From Pseudomonadota bacterium (GTDB taxonomy: Bacteria; Pseudomonadota; Alphaproteobacteria; Rhizobiales; Xanthobacteraceae), in the NCBI GenBank assembly GCA_963205465.1, contig CAUJKG010000021.1, forward strand, positions 1 through 5,110: 5,110 nt of DNA. The letters are read 5' to 3'. Within the stretch, counting starts at the first letter, position 1. Each line of letters opens with the position of its first letter. Of this stretch, positions 1 through 5,110 are shown in pieces. Position numbers and translations under genes: made by a program. A model generated the notes under the pieces. It was not told the DNA's origin and made no database searches. It saw nothing but the letters and a program-made list of their open reading frames with translations.

Positions 1-716
1 AGCAGCTCCTGATCGGCGTTGACGCGATCCGGATCGTAGACATCGCTATTGCGCAGCCAGCTCAGCCAGTTCGACTGCGTGGGATTGATGACATCGCGCA
101 GCCGCGCGGCGGAATAGACGTTGTTGCCGGTGAAATTGATCGTGCGGATCGTAGTGCGATCGCCTTCCTTGATCTGGAAAACGAGATCGACGCGATTGTT
201 CGGCCGATCGATGATCTGCGGTTCGACAGTCACGTCGTAGCGGCCGCCGCGGCGATAGACTTCGACGATGCGCTGCACGTCGGACTGAACGGTCGCGCGG
301 GAAAGCGCGCCACGCGGTTTCGACTGCACTTCATTGACGAGAGATTCGTCTTTGACCTTGCGGTTACCCTCGAAGACGACGCGATTGATGATCTGCGCTT
401 CCTTCACGCTCACGATCAGGCGCGAACCGACCATGCGGATATTCACGTCCTCGAACAGGCCGATCGAGTAGAGCGTGCGCAAGGCTTCATCGATCCGTCC
501 GGGATCGGCGCGTTCGCCCCGGCGGATCTTGACGTAGCTCCGGATGGTTTCGGCATCGACACGCTGGTTGCCGACTACATCGACCGAAGTGACCACCTGC
601 GCCTCGGCGACCGTCGAGGTCGCGATCGAGACTGCTGCAGTGCCGCAAAACAAGGTCATGGCGAGCGCGAGTACCGCACCCAGCTTCCGAATGACCCTCA
701 CCCCACTAAAATTCAT
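1..716 (-). CDS. bamA: Outer membrane protein assembly factor BamA, N-terminal part (3' end outside window)
   Basis: BamA is the essential Omp85-family core of the BAM complex; it folds and inserts beta-barrel proteins into the outer membrane. The 238 complete codons seen here encode the export signal and periplasmic part. Residues 1-40 are a signal peptide with basic residues (R7, R10, K11), a hydrophobic stretch near 13-31 and a likely cleavage around AEA-Q (38-40). POTRA1 spans about 42-106, with the VVGNQRVDAETIRSYV and SIGLFEDV segments. POTRA2 spans about 107-184, with VVFEGNRKVKDESL and VYRRGGRYDVTV. POTRA3 begins near 189 (INFTGNNVYS). POTRA4-5 and the barrel lie beyond the left edge. 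ATG at 716 is chosen because the next ATG (codon 20) would cut into the hydrophobic core. Its ribosome site is weak: GGCGGA ends 11 nt upstream. It lies 319 nt after rseP, so it probably has its own promoter, though read-through is possible. Identity is very secure; the exact start is less so. Confidence 0.95.
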   Translation of the reverse strand, partial: MNFSGVRVIRKLGAVLALAMTLFCGTAAVSIATSTVAEAQVVTSVDVVGNQRVDAETIRSYVKIRRGERADPGRIDEALRTLYSIGLFEDVNIRMVGSRLIVSVKEAQIINRVVFEGNRKVKDESLVNEVQSKPRGALSRATVQSDVQRIVEVYRRGGRYDVTVEPQIIDRPNNRVDLVFQIKEGDRTTIRTINFTGNNVYSAARLRDVINPTQSNWLSWLRNSDVYDPDRVNADQEL

Positions 717-718
717 AG

Positions 719-742
719 GCCACTAATTCCGCCAGTAATTCC
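719..742 (-). repeat. Tandem 12-bp direct repeat next to the bamA start codon
   Basis: Read on the minus strand, GGAATTACTGGC (742-731) is followed immediately by GGAATTAGTGGC (730-719), differing at one base. Two bases (CT) then separate it from the bamA ATG. The second copy supplies the only Shine-Dalgarno-like bases (GCGGA) near the start, at a long spacing of about 11 nt. It could be a duplicated leader segment, a pair of direct half-sites for a regulator, or chance. The repeat itself is directly visible; any function is inference. Confidence 0.6.
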
Positions 743-771
743 ATTGGGCGGCCAGACAAGACCGCTCCCCC

Positions 772-795
772 ATCCGCTTGGGAACCCAAGCGGAT
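772..795. repeat. Perfect inverted repeat (hairpin) upstream of bamA
   Basis: ATCCGCTTGGG at 772-782 and CCCAAGCGGAT at 785-795 are exact reverse complements separated by AA, so a transcript could form a stable stem of about 10 bp with a tetraloop. Going left on the minus strand, it is followed by a G-rich run, not a U-tract, so it is not a standard intrinsic terminator for rseP. On the plus strand it is followed by TTCGTTCTTT, which is terminator-like, but no plus-strand gene precedes it. It lies 55 nt before the bamA start, so it may be a leader hairpin or an operator for a dimeric regulator. Confidence 0.6.
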
Positions 796-815
796 TCGTT
801 CTTTAATCGCGTCCG

Positions 816-843
816 GTTTTACAGATTTTCCAGTGGCTTGCAA
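816..843 (-). promoter_or_regulatory. Weak candidate sigma-70-type promoter for bamA
   Basis: On the minus strand TTGCAA (843-838) and TAAAAC (821-816) are separated by 16 nt. Each matches 4 of 6 bases of the TTGACA and TATAAT consensus. Transcription would begin near 809 and put the 772-795 hairpin in a leader of roughly 90 nt before the bamA ATG. Such matches arise easily by chance, so this is only a candidate. Confidence 0.25.
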
Positions 844-974
844 ACGAAGCAGGCAGAATTTGCCGGGCTTTTCGGGCAGGCGTTGCCGATACGCCACGCG
901 ACCTTGCGCCCCTCATACTCTGTACTCCGATACCACTGAATCACTTCCGCACGCAGTGCAGAAGAGCCCACCAC
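819..974 (-). other. Unassigned small open frame, possible small protein or gene remnant
   Basis: A minus-strand frame stays open for 90 codons from 1091, inside the 3' end of rseP in another frame, to a TAA at 821-819. The first conventional start is a GTG at 974, giving 51 residues. The translation has a fairly protein-like mix (IQWYRSTEYEGRKVAWRIGN) and ends with three cysteines at 33, 42 and 45, including a CxxC pair. No ribosome site is evident before the GTG, and I recognise no family. It may be a decayed gene end, a real small protein, or chance. Confidence 0.2.
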
Positions 975-1035
975 CTGAACCGAAATATGGCCGAGCGGCG
1001 TTACCGTCAGCTTACCAATCCAGTTTCCGCAGGTA

Positions 1036-2445
1036 TTAGGATGCCTGCGCGCGCAGGAAAAGCTGGAAAATATCGTTCCACGTCGCCACGATCATCAAAA
1101 GCATCACGAAGGCGAGCCCGATCCGGAAGCCATATTCCTGCGCCCGCTCGCTGAGCGGACGGCCGCGGACGGCCTCGATCGCATAGAACAGAAGGTGACC
1201 GCCATCCAGGAGTGGCACCGGAAAGAGATTCAGGAGGCCGATGCTGACCGAAAGCACGGCGGTCAACCGCAACAGATCGTAAAAGCTCTGCGCCGCCACC
1301 TCGCCCGCGACCTGACCGATCCGGATCGGGCCACCAAGCTGATCGATGGATTCCTTCCCGACGATGATTCCGCCGATATAGGCCATGGTCCGCTCGACCA
1401 CGAACCAGGTCTCGGAGAAGCCCATCCCGACCGCCTCGACGATACCGAAGCGTTTGCGGAACGAGTCCTGAGGAGTGGACGGATTCTCGATCCCAAGCAC
1501 GCCGAGCTTGGCATTGTTCGGATGCGGCTTCGGCGTCGCGTGAAGAGTCAGGCGCTCACTGCCGCGCTGCACGACAAGTTCGAGCTTTTTACCGAGCGCC
1601 GCCGAAACGATCCGCGGCAGGTCCTCGAATGCTTCGACCGGCTTGCCGTCAATGGACAGGATGATGTCTCCCGGACGCATGCCGGCTTCCATCGCGGCAC
1701 TTCCCGGCCGCACTGCACTCGCGCGCGCGGGCCAACGCGAAACACCGATATCGCCGACGCGATGGGTGCTGCCGAAGTTATCCTTGATCTCGCGCAGCGT
1801 GGGCACGACCGTCGCGGTAATTTCCCTGCCTTTGCGCTCGATCACGAAATCGAGTTTCTCGCCGGCCGAAAGTGTCACGACACGAAGCACGTCCTCGTAG
1901 CCGTCGATTTCCTTGCCATTGATGCTGATAACCCGATCGCCGGGCTGCAATCCGGCCGCCTGTGCGGGACCGTTCGCGCGAATGACCTCGAATACCGGCG
2001 TCGTCACGTTCCGGCCGATGCCGTAAAGCACGCCGGCGAAGATCACGATCGCGAGAATGAAGTTCGCGATCGGACCGGCTGCAACGATGGCCGCGCGGTT
2101 TCGCACCGGCTGATGGAAAAACGAAACCTTCTTTTCCGACTCGCTCATCGTTTCGAGCTTCTGCAGGTCCGGCGTGCTCGCAGCGGAATCGTCGCCATGA
2201 AAGCGCACATAGCCGCCCAGCGGGATCGCAGCGAAACGCCACCGCGTGCCGTGCTTGTCGTTGAAGCCGAACAGCTCGGGGCCGAAGCCGACCGAGAAGG
2301 CGTCGATCTTCACGCCGCAGCGGCGTGCGACCCAGAAGTGGCCGAGTTCGTGAAAGAAAACGACAATGGTCAGAACGAACAGGAACGGAATGACGTAACC
2401 AAGGATCCAGCCACCCTTGGCTCCGAGCACGCTAAAAAGTTCCAT
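1036..2445 (-). CDS. rseP: Site-2 intramembrane zinc metalloprotease RseP (M50 family, two PDZ domains)
   Basis: RseP cleaves membrane-bound substrates within the inner membrane; in E. coli it releases sigma-E from RseA, and the Caulobacter relative is MmpA. The 469-residue product has the zinc motif HELGH at 32-36 in the first membrane segment (about 14-36), FGP at 54-56, a second segment about 117-141, and NLFPVPLLDGG at 406-416 with D414 as the likely third zinc ligand. A final hydrophobic segment spans about 442-455. Two PDZ domains lie between them: about 148-216 (GLQPGD at 165-170) and about 237-304 (GMRPGD at 255-260). E. coli RseP has this layout, but the Rhizobiales homologues I recall are about 380 residues with one PDZ. 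ATG at 2445 has AAAGGG eight bases upstream and lies 30 nt after dxr, so it is probably in the same transcript. No anti-sigma substrate is visible here. All expected catalytic residues are present. Confidence 0.96.
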   Translation of the reverse strand: MELFSVLGAKGGWILGYVIPFLFVLTIVVFFHELGHFWVARRCGVKIDAFSVGFGPELFGFNDKHGTRWRFAAIPLGGYVRFHGDDSAASTPDLQKLETMSESEKKVSFFHQPVRNRAAIVAAGPIANFILAIVIFAGVLYGIGRNVTTPVFEVIRANGPAQAAGLQPGDRVISINGKEIDGYEDVLRVVTLSAGEKLDFVIERKGREITATVVPTLREIKDNFGSTHRVGDIGVSRWPARASAVRPGSAAMEAGMRPGDIILSIDGKPVEAFEDLPRIVSAALGKKLELVVQRGSERLTLHATPKPHPNNAKLGVLGIENPSTPQDSFRKRFGIVEAVGMGFSETWFVVERTMAYIGGIIVGKESIDQLGGPIRIGQVAGEVAAQSFYDLLRLTAVLSVSIGLLNLFPVPLLDGGHLLFYAIEAVRGRPLSERAQEYGFRIGLAFVMLLMIVATWNDIFQLFLRAQAS

Positions 2446-2453
2446 TCCTGAAG

Positions 2454-2459
2454 CCCTTT
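2454..2459 (-). promoter_or_regulatory. Ribosome binding site of rseP
   Basis: AAAGGG on the minus strand lies 8 nt before the ATG at 2445, in the 30-nt dxr-rseP gap, and supports that start. A second AGGA directly abuts the ATG and is too close to act. Confidence 0.55.
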
Positions 2460-2475
2460 CTGATCTCTTACCGCG

Positions 2476-3651
2476 TTAGGATGCCTTTGCGGCGAATTGA
2501 GGCAAGAGGGTCGCGGCAAAACTTCTGGCGACATGGTCAACGCGGAGCGCGTCATTAACCGTATTCGCCTCTGCGAGGTAGCCTTCTTTGGCGGCTTTCT
2601 CGAGCACCGCCTCAACGAGCCCCGGAATCCCCTGAAATGAGAGCCTGCGCGCCCGGAATGCCTCGATCGCGACCTCGTTGGCCGCGTTCAGCACGTTGGG
2701 AGCTCCGCCGCCCTGTTCAAGCGCGTTTCGCGCAAGCTGCAGCGCGGGAAAGCGCTCGTAATCCGGCGCCTCGAAATGGAGAGCGCCTACACGCGGCAAA
2801 TCCAGCTTTGGCGCGTTCCAGGCCAGCCGCTCCGGCCAGCCCAGGCAAAAGCCGATCGGAATCCGCATGTCGGGGTGCGCCATCTGCGCCACTACCGCGC
2901 CATCGTGGAATTCGACCAAAGCGTGCACCACCGATTGCGGATGGATCACCACATCGAGCTGCGCGGGATCCAGATCGAACAGATAGCGCGCTTCGATCAG
3001 TTCCAACCCCTTGTTCATCAGGGTCGCGGAATCGATCGAAATCTTCGCGCCCATGGACCAGTTCGGGTGCCGCACCGCCTCTTCCGGTGTCACGACCGCG
3101 AGACGTTCGCGGCTCATCGCGCGGAACGGGCCGCCCGACGCCGTAAGCGTGACCTTCGCGACGGCCTCACGTTTGCCGCAAGCCAGCGCCTGAAAGACTG
3201 CGTTATGCTCGGAGTCCACCGGAAGTACTGTGACGCCCTGCTCTTGCGCAGCGCGCATGAACAGCCTGCCCGCAACGACCAGGCATTCCTTGTTTGCAAG
3301 CGCGACTTTCCGGCCCGCATTGAACCCGGCCATGGTCGGCGCAAGTCCGGCAGCACCGACGATCGCGGAAAGCAGGATTTCAGAATCTGCCGCCGACGCT
3401 TCGGCCATGCCCTCGGGGCCGGCAACCACTTTCGTGCGCGTGCCTGCAAGCAGAGCCTTCAGTTCAGGAAATGCGGACTCGTCCGATACCGCCGCGATCT
3501 CCGCGTCGAACTCGCGTGCGAGTGCGGCAAGCTTCTTCGCATCGCTGTTCGCGGTCAGCGCGACGACGCGGTAATCTCCTTCTCGCAGAAGGTCGAGCGT
3601 GCTGGTACCGATCGAACCGGTCGCGCCAAGAATGCTGACGCTCTTCACCAT
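2476..3651 (-). CDS. dxr: 1-deoxy-D-xylulose 5-phosphate reductoisomerase
   Basis: Dxr (IspC) converts 1-deoxy-D-xylulose 5-phosphate to 2-C-methyl-D-erythritol 4-phosphate with NADPH and a divalent metal; this is the committed step of the MEP isoprenoid pathway in the cytosol. The 391-residue length matches the family (E. coli about 398). The NADPH-binding GATGSIG is at 9-15 and LANKE at 118-122. The metal ligands are expected at D146 and E148 (PVDSEHNAVFQ) and E217. Substrate contacts include S172-G173-G174 (TASGGPFR), H195 and W198 (HPNWSMG), S208, N213 and K214 (SATLMNKGLE). VIHPQSVVHALVEF at 235-248 and PDMRIPI at 260-266 are also typical. The C-terminal helical domain is complete (NAANEVA at 322-328). 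ATG at 3651 overlaps the cdsA stop by 7 nt and has AGGA eight bases upstream, so translation is likely coupled to cdsA. Its product feeds IPP to UppS, encoded two genes upstream. Nothing is missing or odd. Confidence 0.98.
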   Translation of the reverse strand: MVKSVSILGATGSIGTSTLDLLREGDYRVVALTANSDAKKLAALAREFDAEIAAVSDESAFPELKALLAGTRTKVVAGPEGMAEASAADSEILLSAIVGAAGLAPTMAGFNAGRKVALANKECLVVAGRLFMRAAQEQGVTVLPVDSEHNAVFQALACGKREAVAKVTLTASGGPFRAMSRERLAVVTPEEAVRHPNWSMGAKISIDSATLMNKGLELIEARYLFDLDPAQLDVVIHPQSVVHALVEFHDGAVVAQMAHPDMRIPIGFCLGWPERLAWNAPKLDLPRVGALHFEAPDYERFPALQLARNALEQGGGAPNVLNAANEVAIEAFRARRLSFQGIPGLVEAVLEKAAKEGYLAEANTVNDALRVDHVARSFAATLLPQFAAKAS

Positions 3652-4496
3652 TGCAACAATCCTGCGGCCGGCGATTTCATGCCGCCGGTCGCAAGACCGA
3701 TCACGAGTGCCAATGCTGCGCCGGCGATGAAGCCGTCAATACGATCCATCACGCCGCCGTGGCCCGGAAGAATTCCGGAAGAGTCCTTCTTTCCGAATTT
3801 CCGCTTCACGAAGGACTCGAAAATATCGCCGGCTTGCGAGAACAGCGAAACTGCAAACGCGATGACGACATGCATGAAGACAAAATTACCTGTCGCATAA
3901 GCCGCGACACCGGCACCGCCGAGCACGCCGAACAAGGTGCCGCCGATCGCCCCGGACCAGGTTTTCTTCGGGCTGATTACAGGCGCGAGTTTTGGTCCGC
4001 CGATGAAGCGTCCGGCAAAATAGGCGGCAATATCGGTGAGCCAGACCACGGCATAGAGCCAGATAACGGCAGAAAAACCGTACTCGGCATCGTTGCGCAG
4101 CAACACCACCGGAAGAAATGCGAGCCCGGCGTAAATCAATCCGCCGCCGCTCCACAATCGCGTTGCGGTTTCATCGCCCGCGAGCAGAAAAGCAACGACG
4201 GCCCCGGCAAGAATCGCCCCGAACGCCGCCATCGGAAAGTGCATGCTGACGAGCACCGCCGCCGCGGCGACGACGAAAACGCCGAGCGCAAGCACGGTCG
4301 TCTTGTGCCGCAAGCGAACGATGACGGCCCACTCGTACCAGACGATGAGCGCTGCGAGCGTCCAGAACAGCAGGAACGGAAAGCTGCCGTACCAGGTGAC
4401 GCCGAGCGCCAGCACGATCATCGCAATCGCCGAAGGTACGCGCCGCTTGAGATCGCTCGTCATGGAAGCGGTTTGTGCTGCGGGCGTCTCGCTCAC
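3645..4496 (-). CDS. cdsA: Phosphatidate cytidylyltransferase (CDP-diglyceride synthase)
   Basis: CdsA makes CDP-diacylglycerol from phosphatidic acid and CTP in the inner membrane, the branch point for phosphatidylethanolamine, phosphatidylglycerol and cardiolipin. The 283-residue protein is mostly hydrophobic, with about eight membrane segments by eye (near 22-37, 41-58, 67-85, 89-106, 119-133, 142-162, 204-220, 255-270). The C-terminal family signature is clear at about 228-254: SFVKRKFGKKDSSG followed by LPGHGGVMDRID, with K231, R232, K237, D238, H246, D251 and D254. Earlier conserved pieces are TDIAAYFAGR (154-163), SPKKTWSGAIGG (175-186) and QAGD (221-224). The chosen start is GTG at 4496, two bases after the uppS stop, because GGTGAGGG lies 7 nt upstream. 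The in-frame ATG at 4463 (codon 12) has no ribosome site, but the residues before it look poorly conserved. The stop overlaps dxr by 7 nt. Confidence 0.96.
   Translation of the reverse strand: MSETPAAQTASMTSDLKRRVPSAIAMIVLALGVTWYGSFPFLLFWTLAALIVWYEWAVIVRLRHKTTVLALGVFVVAAAAVLVSMHFPMAAFGAILAGAVVAFLLAGDETATRLWSGGGLIYAGLAFLPVVLLRNDAEYGFSAVIWLYAVVWLTDIAAYFAGRFIGGPKLAPVISPKKTWSGAIGGTLFGVLGGAGVAAYATGNFVFMHVVIAFAVSLFSQAGDIFESFVKRKFGKKDSSGILPGHGGVMDRIDGFIAGAALALVIGLATGGMKSPAAGLLQW
3660..3663 (-). promoter_or_regulatory. Ribosome binding site of dxr inside the end of cdsA
   Basis: AGGA on the minus strand lies 8 nt before the dxr ATG at 3651 and sits within the last codons of cdsA. With the 7-nt ATGGTGA stop/start overlap, this suggests that ribosomes ending on cdsA help start dxr. 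Confidence 0.55.
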
Positions 4497-4498
4497 GA

Positions 4499-5110
4499 TT
4501 ACGCCCTCACCTTTGCAGTCAGTCCGCCGAAACGCCGCTCGCGTTTGCGGAACTCTTCCAGAGCTTCCTGCAAAGCGACTTTATCGAAATCTGGCCAATG
4601 CGTCGGCACGAACAGAAATTCAGCATAGGCTGCCTGCCAGAGCAAGAAATTGGACAGGCGCTGCTCGCCGCTCGTGCGAATGATAAGATCGGGATCTGGA
4701 ATATCCCGCGTGTGCAATTTCGCGGCTAGCTTCGCGAGATCGATATCTTGCGGAGAGAGCTTCCCGCTTGCAGCTTCTTCCGCGAGCTTGCGCGCCGCTG
4801 CCACGATCTCCTGTTGAGCGCCGTAATTGAACGCGACGACGAGAGTCTGGCTCTTGTTGTCTTTGGTCAGCTCCTCGGCTTCGTCCAGGAGTGCGCGGAT
4901 ATCCGGCTTCAGGCTCGAGCGCTCACCAATGATGCGCACGCGCACGTCGTTCTTATGCAGGTCTGCGAGATCGTTTCGCACGAAGCGCTTCAAAAGACCC
5001 ATCAGGTCTTCGATCTCGTCGGCGGGACGCGACCAATTCTCGGAGCTGAAGCTGTAGATCGTGAGATATTTGATGCCGAGTTCGCCAGCCGCCTTCACGA
5101 CTTTGCGCAG
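4499..5110 (-). CDS. uppS: Isoprenyl transferase / undecaprenyl diphosphate synthase, 5' end outside window
   Basis: UppS is a cytosolic cis-prenyltransferase that extends farnesyl diphosphate with IPP to undecaprenyl diphosphate, the lipid carrier for peptidoglycan and surface polysaccharides. The 203 C-terminal residues are present, in frame from the window edge. About 45-50 N-terminal residues are missing, judged by the usual length near 250, including the catalytic MDGNGRWA motif. Visible family motifs, numbered within the fragment, are TIYSFSSENWSRP (17-29), VRIIGE near 58-63, VVAFNYGAQQEIV (91-103), and the IPP/diphosphate-binding DLIIRTSGEQRLSNFLLWQ (141-159) with both arginines (R145, R151). 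AYAEF (161-165, with E164) and WPDF (172-175) follow. The fragment ends in the usual basic RKRERRFGG. The GTG at 5098 is an internal valine codon, not the start. The TAA is 2 nt before cdsA. The known neighbours upstream in this class are frr and pyrH, not visible here. Confidence 0.96.
   Translation of the reverse strand: MRKVVKAAGELGIKYLTIYSFSSENWSRPADEIEDLMGLLKRFVRNDLADLHKNDVRVRIIGERSSLKPDIRALLDEAEELTKDNKSQTLVVAFNYGAQQEIVAAARKLAEEAASGKLSPQDIDLAKLAAKLHTRDIPDPDLIIRTSGEQRLSNFLLWQAAYAEFLFVPTHWPDFDKVALQEALEEFRKRERRFGGLTAKVRA
4504..4511 (-). promoter_or_regulatory. Ribosome binding site deciding the GTG start of cdsA
   Basis: GGTGAGGG on the minus strand, within the last codons of uppS, ends 7 nt before the GTG at 4496. 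No comparable purine run precedes the alternative ATG at 4463, so this site favours the longer protein and translational coupling to uppS. Confidence 0.55.

Larger units (their letters stand above)
706..897 (-). other. Unassigned open frame overlapping the bamA start (possible leader ORF)
   Basis: A 63-codon frame begins at a GTG (897) with AAGG four bases upstream and ends at TAG (708-706), 11 nt inside bamA in a different frame. An internal ATG at 744 would give a 12-residue peptide (MELLAELVAYEF) ending at the same stop. The overlap geometry is what translational coupling to bamA would need, and bamA lacks a good ribosome site. I recognise no homologue. If the promoter candidate at 816-843 were the real one, the GTG at 897 would not be transcribed from it. 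It is probably chance. Confidence 0.15.
717..1035. other. rseP-bamA intergenic region / bamA leader
   Basis: This is the only long stretch without a recognised gene. It contains a strong inverted repeat (772-795), a tandem 12-bp repeat (719-742), a weak promoter-like pair (816-843) and two minus-strand open frames listed separately. I see no tRNA, small-RNA family or T-run terminator directly after rseP. Upstream regions of bamA homologues commonly hold a separate promoter, and this length fits that. The plus-strand reading of 833-1039 (68 codons) is rich in Arg, Ser and Pro and looks like an antisense shadow. Confidence 0.8.

Noticed and set aside
781..800. GGAAC followed by CGTT on the plus strand, resembling an alphaproteobacterial ECF/EcfG promoter
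   Set aside because: The spacer is 11 nt where about 16-17 is needed. It points away from bamA, and the GGAAC is part of the inverted repeat.
841..890. GC-rich segment after rseP (TGCC with GGCA around CGGGCTTTT-like bases) as a terminator
   Set aside because: The arms pair for only about 4 bp, and there is no T-run on the minus strand after them.
1195..2451. 418-codon plus-strand open frame opposite rseP
   Set aside because: It lies entirely antisense to a confidently identified rseP. Long open antisense frames are expected from GC-rich codon bias, and its composition (Arg, Asp and His rich) matches no family I know.
1036..2486. The same 11 bases (AGGCATCCTAA on the minus strand) at the ends of both rseP (1046-1036) and dxr (2486-2476)
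   Set aside because: Both genes end in Ala-Ser-stop with the same codons, so a short match is easily explained by chance; no flanking similarity extends it.
2776..3900. 374-codon plus-strand open frame across dxr and cdsA
   Set aside because: It is an antisense shadow spanning the junction of two real genes, with a low-complexity basic composition.
3651..4628. 325-codon plus-strand open frame opposite cdsA and the end of uppS
   Set aside because: It is antisense to cdsA, whose membrane protein and signature motif are unambiguous; its Arg/Asp/Glu/His-rich translation is the mirror of hydrophobic codons.
1..5110. A novel defence, mobile or biosynthetic system
   Set aside because: All long minus-strand frames are standard envelope-biogenesis genes in their usual order; no transposase, integrase, toxin-antitoxin, CRISPR or phage feature is visible.

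Overview
The window is a conserved alphaproteobacterial envelope-biogenesis cluster with every recognised gene on the minus strand. In transcription order, from the right edge to the left, these are uppS (5' end missing), cdsA, dxr, rseP and bamA (3' end missing). The GC-rich composition and the uppS-cdsA-dxr-rseP-bamA order point to the class. The wording of UppS, RseP and BamA resembles Hyphomicrobiales (Rhizobiales), near the Bradyrhizobium/Xanthobacteraceae side. That placement is inferred from remembered family sequences, not from a search.

Right half (5110-2476): uppS, cdsA and dxr are packed as one translationally coupled unit. uppS ends 2 nt before a GTG-started cdsA, and the cdsA stop overlaps the dxr ATG by 7 nt. 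rseP follows dxr after 30 nt (2445-1036). Dxr makes MEP, the committed isoprenoid precursor. UppS uses the resulting IPP to build the undecaprenyl carrier for peptidoglycan and polysaccharides. CdsA makes CDP-diacylglycerol for phospholipids. RseP is an inner-membrane site-2 protease usually tied to envelope stress, and BamA is the core of the outer-membrane protein insertion machine. The block therefore links lipid carrier, phospholipid, stress sensing and outer-membrane assembly.

Left part (1035-717): a 319-nt gap separates rseP from bamA. It holds a perfect 11-bp-arm inverted repeat, a tandem 12-bp direct repeat next to the bamA start, a weak candidate promoter, and two unassigned minus-strand open frames. 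One of those frames overlaps the bamA start codon. The bamA N-terminus (signal peptide, POTRA1, POTRA2, start of POTRA3) runs from 716 to the left edge.

No RNA gene, CRISPR array, insertion sequence, phage gene or obvious new system was seen. The most notable points are an RseP with two PDZ domains, where I expect one in this group, and the structured leader in front of bamA.
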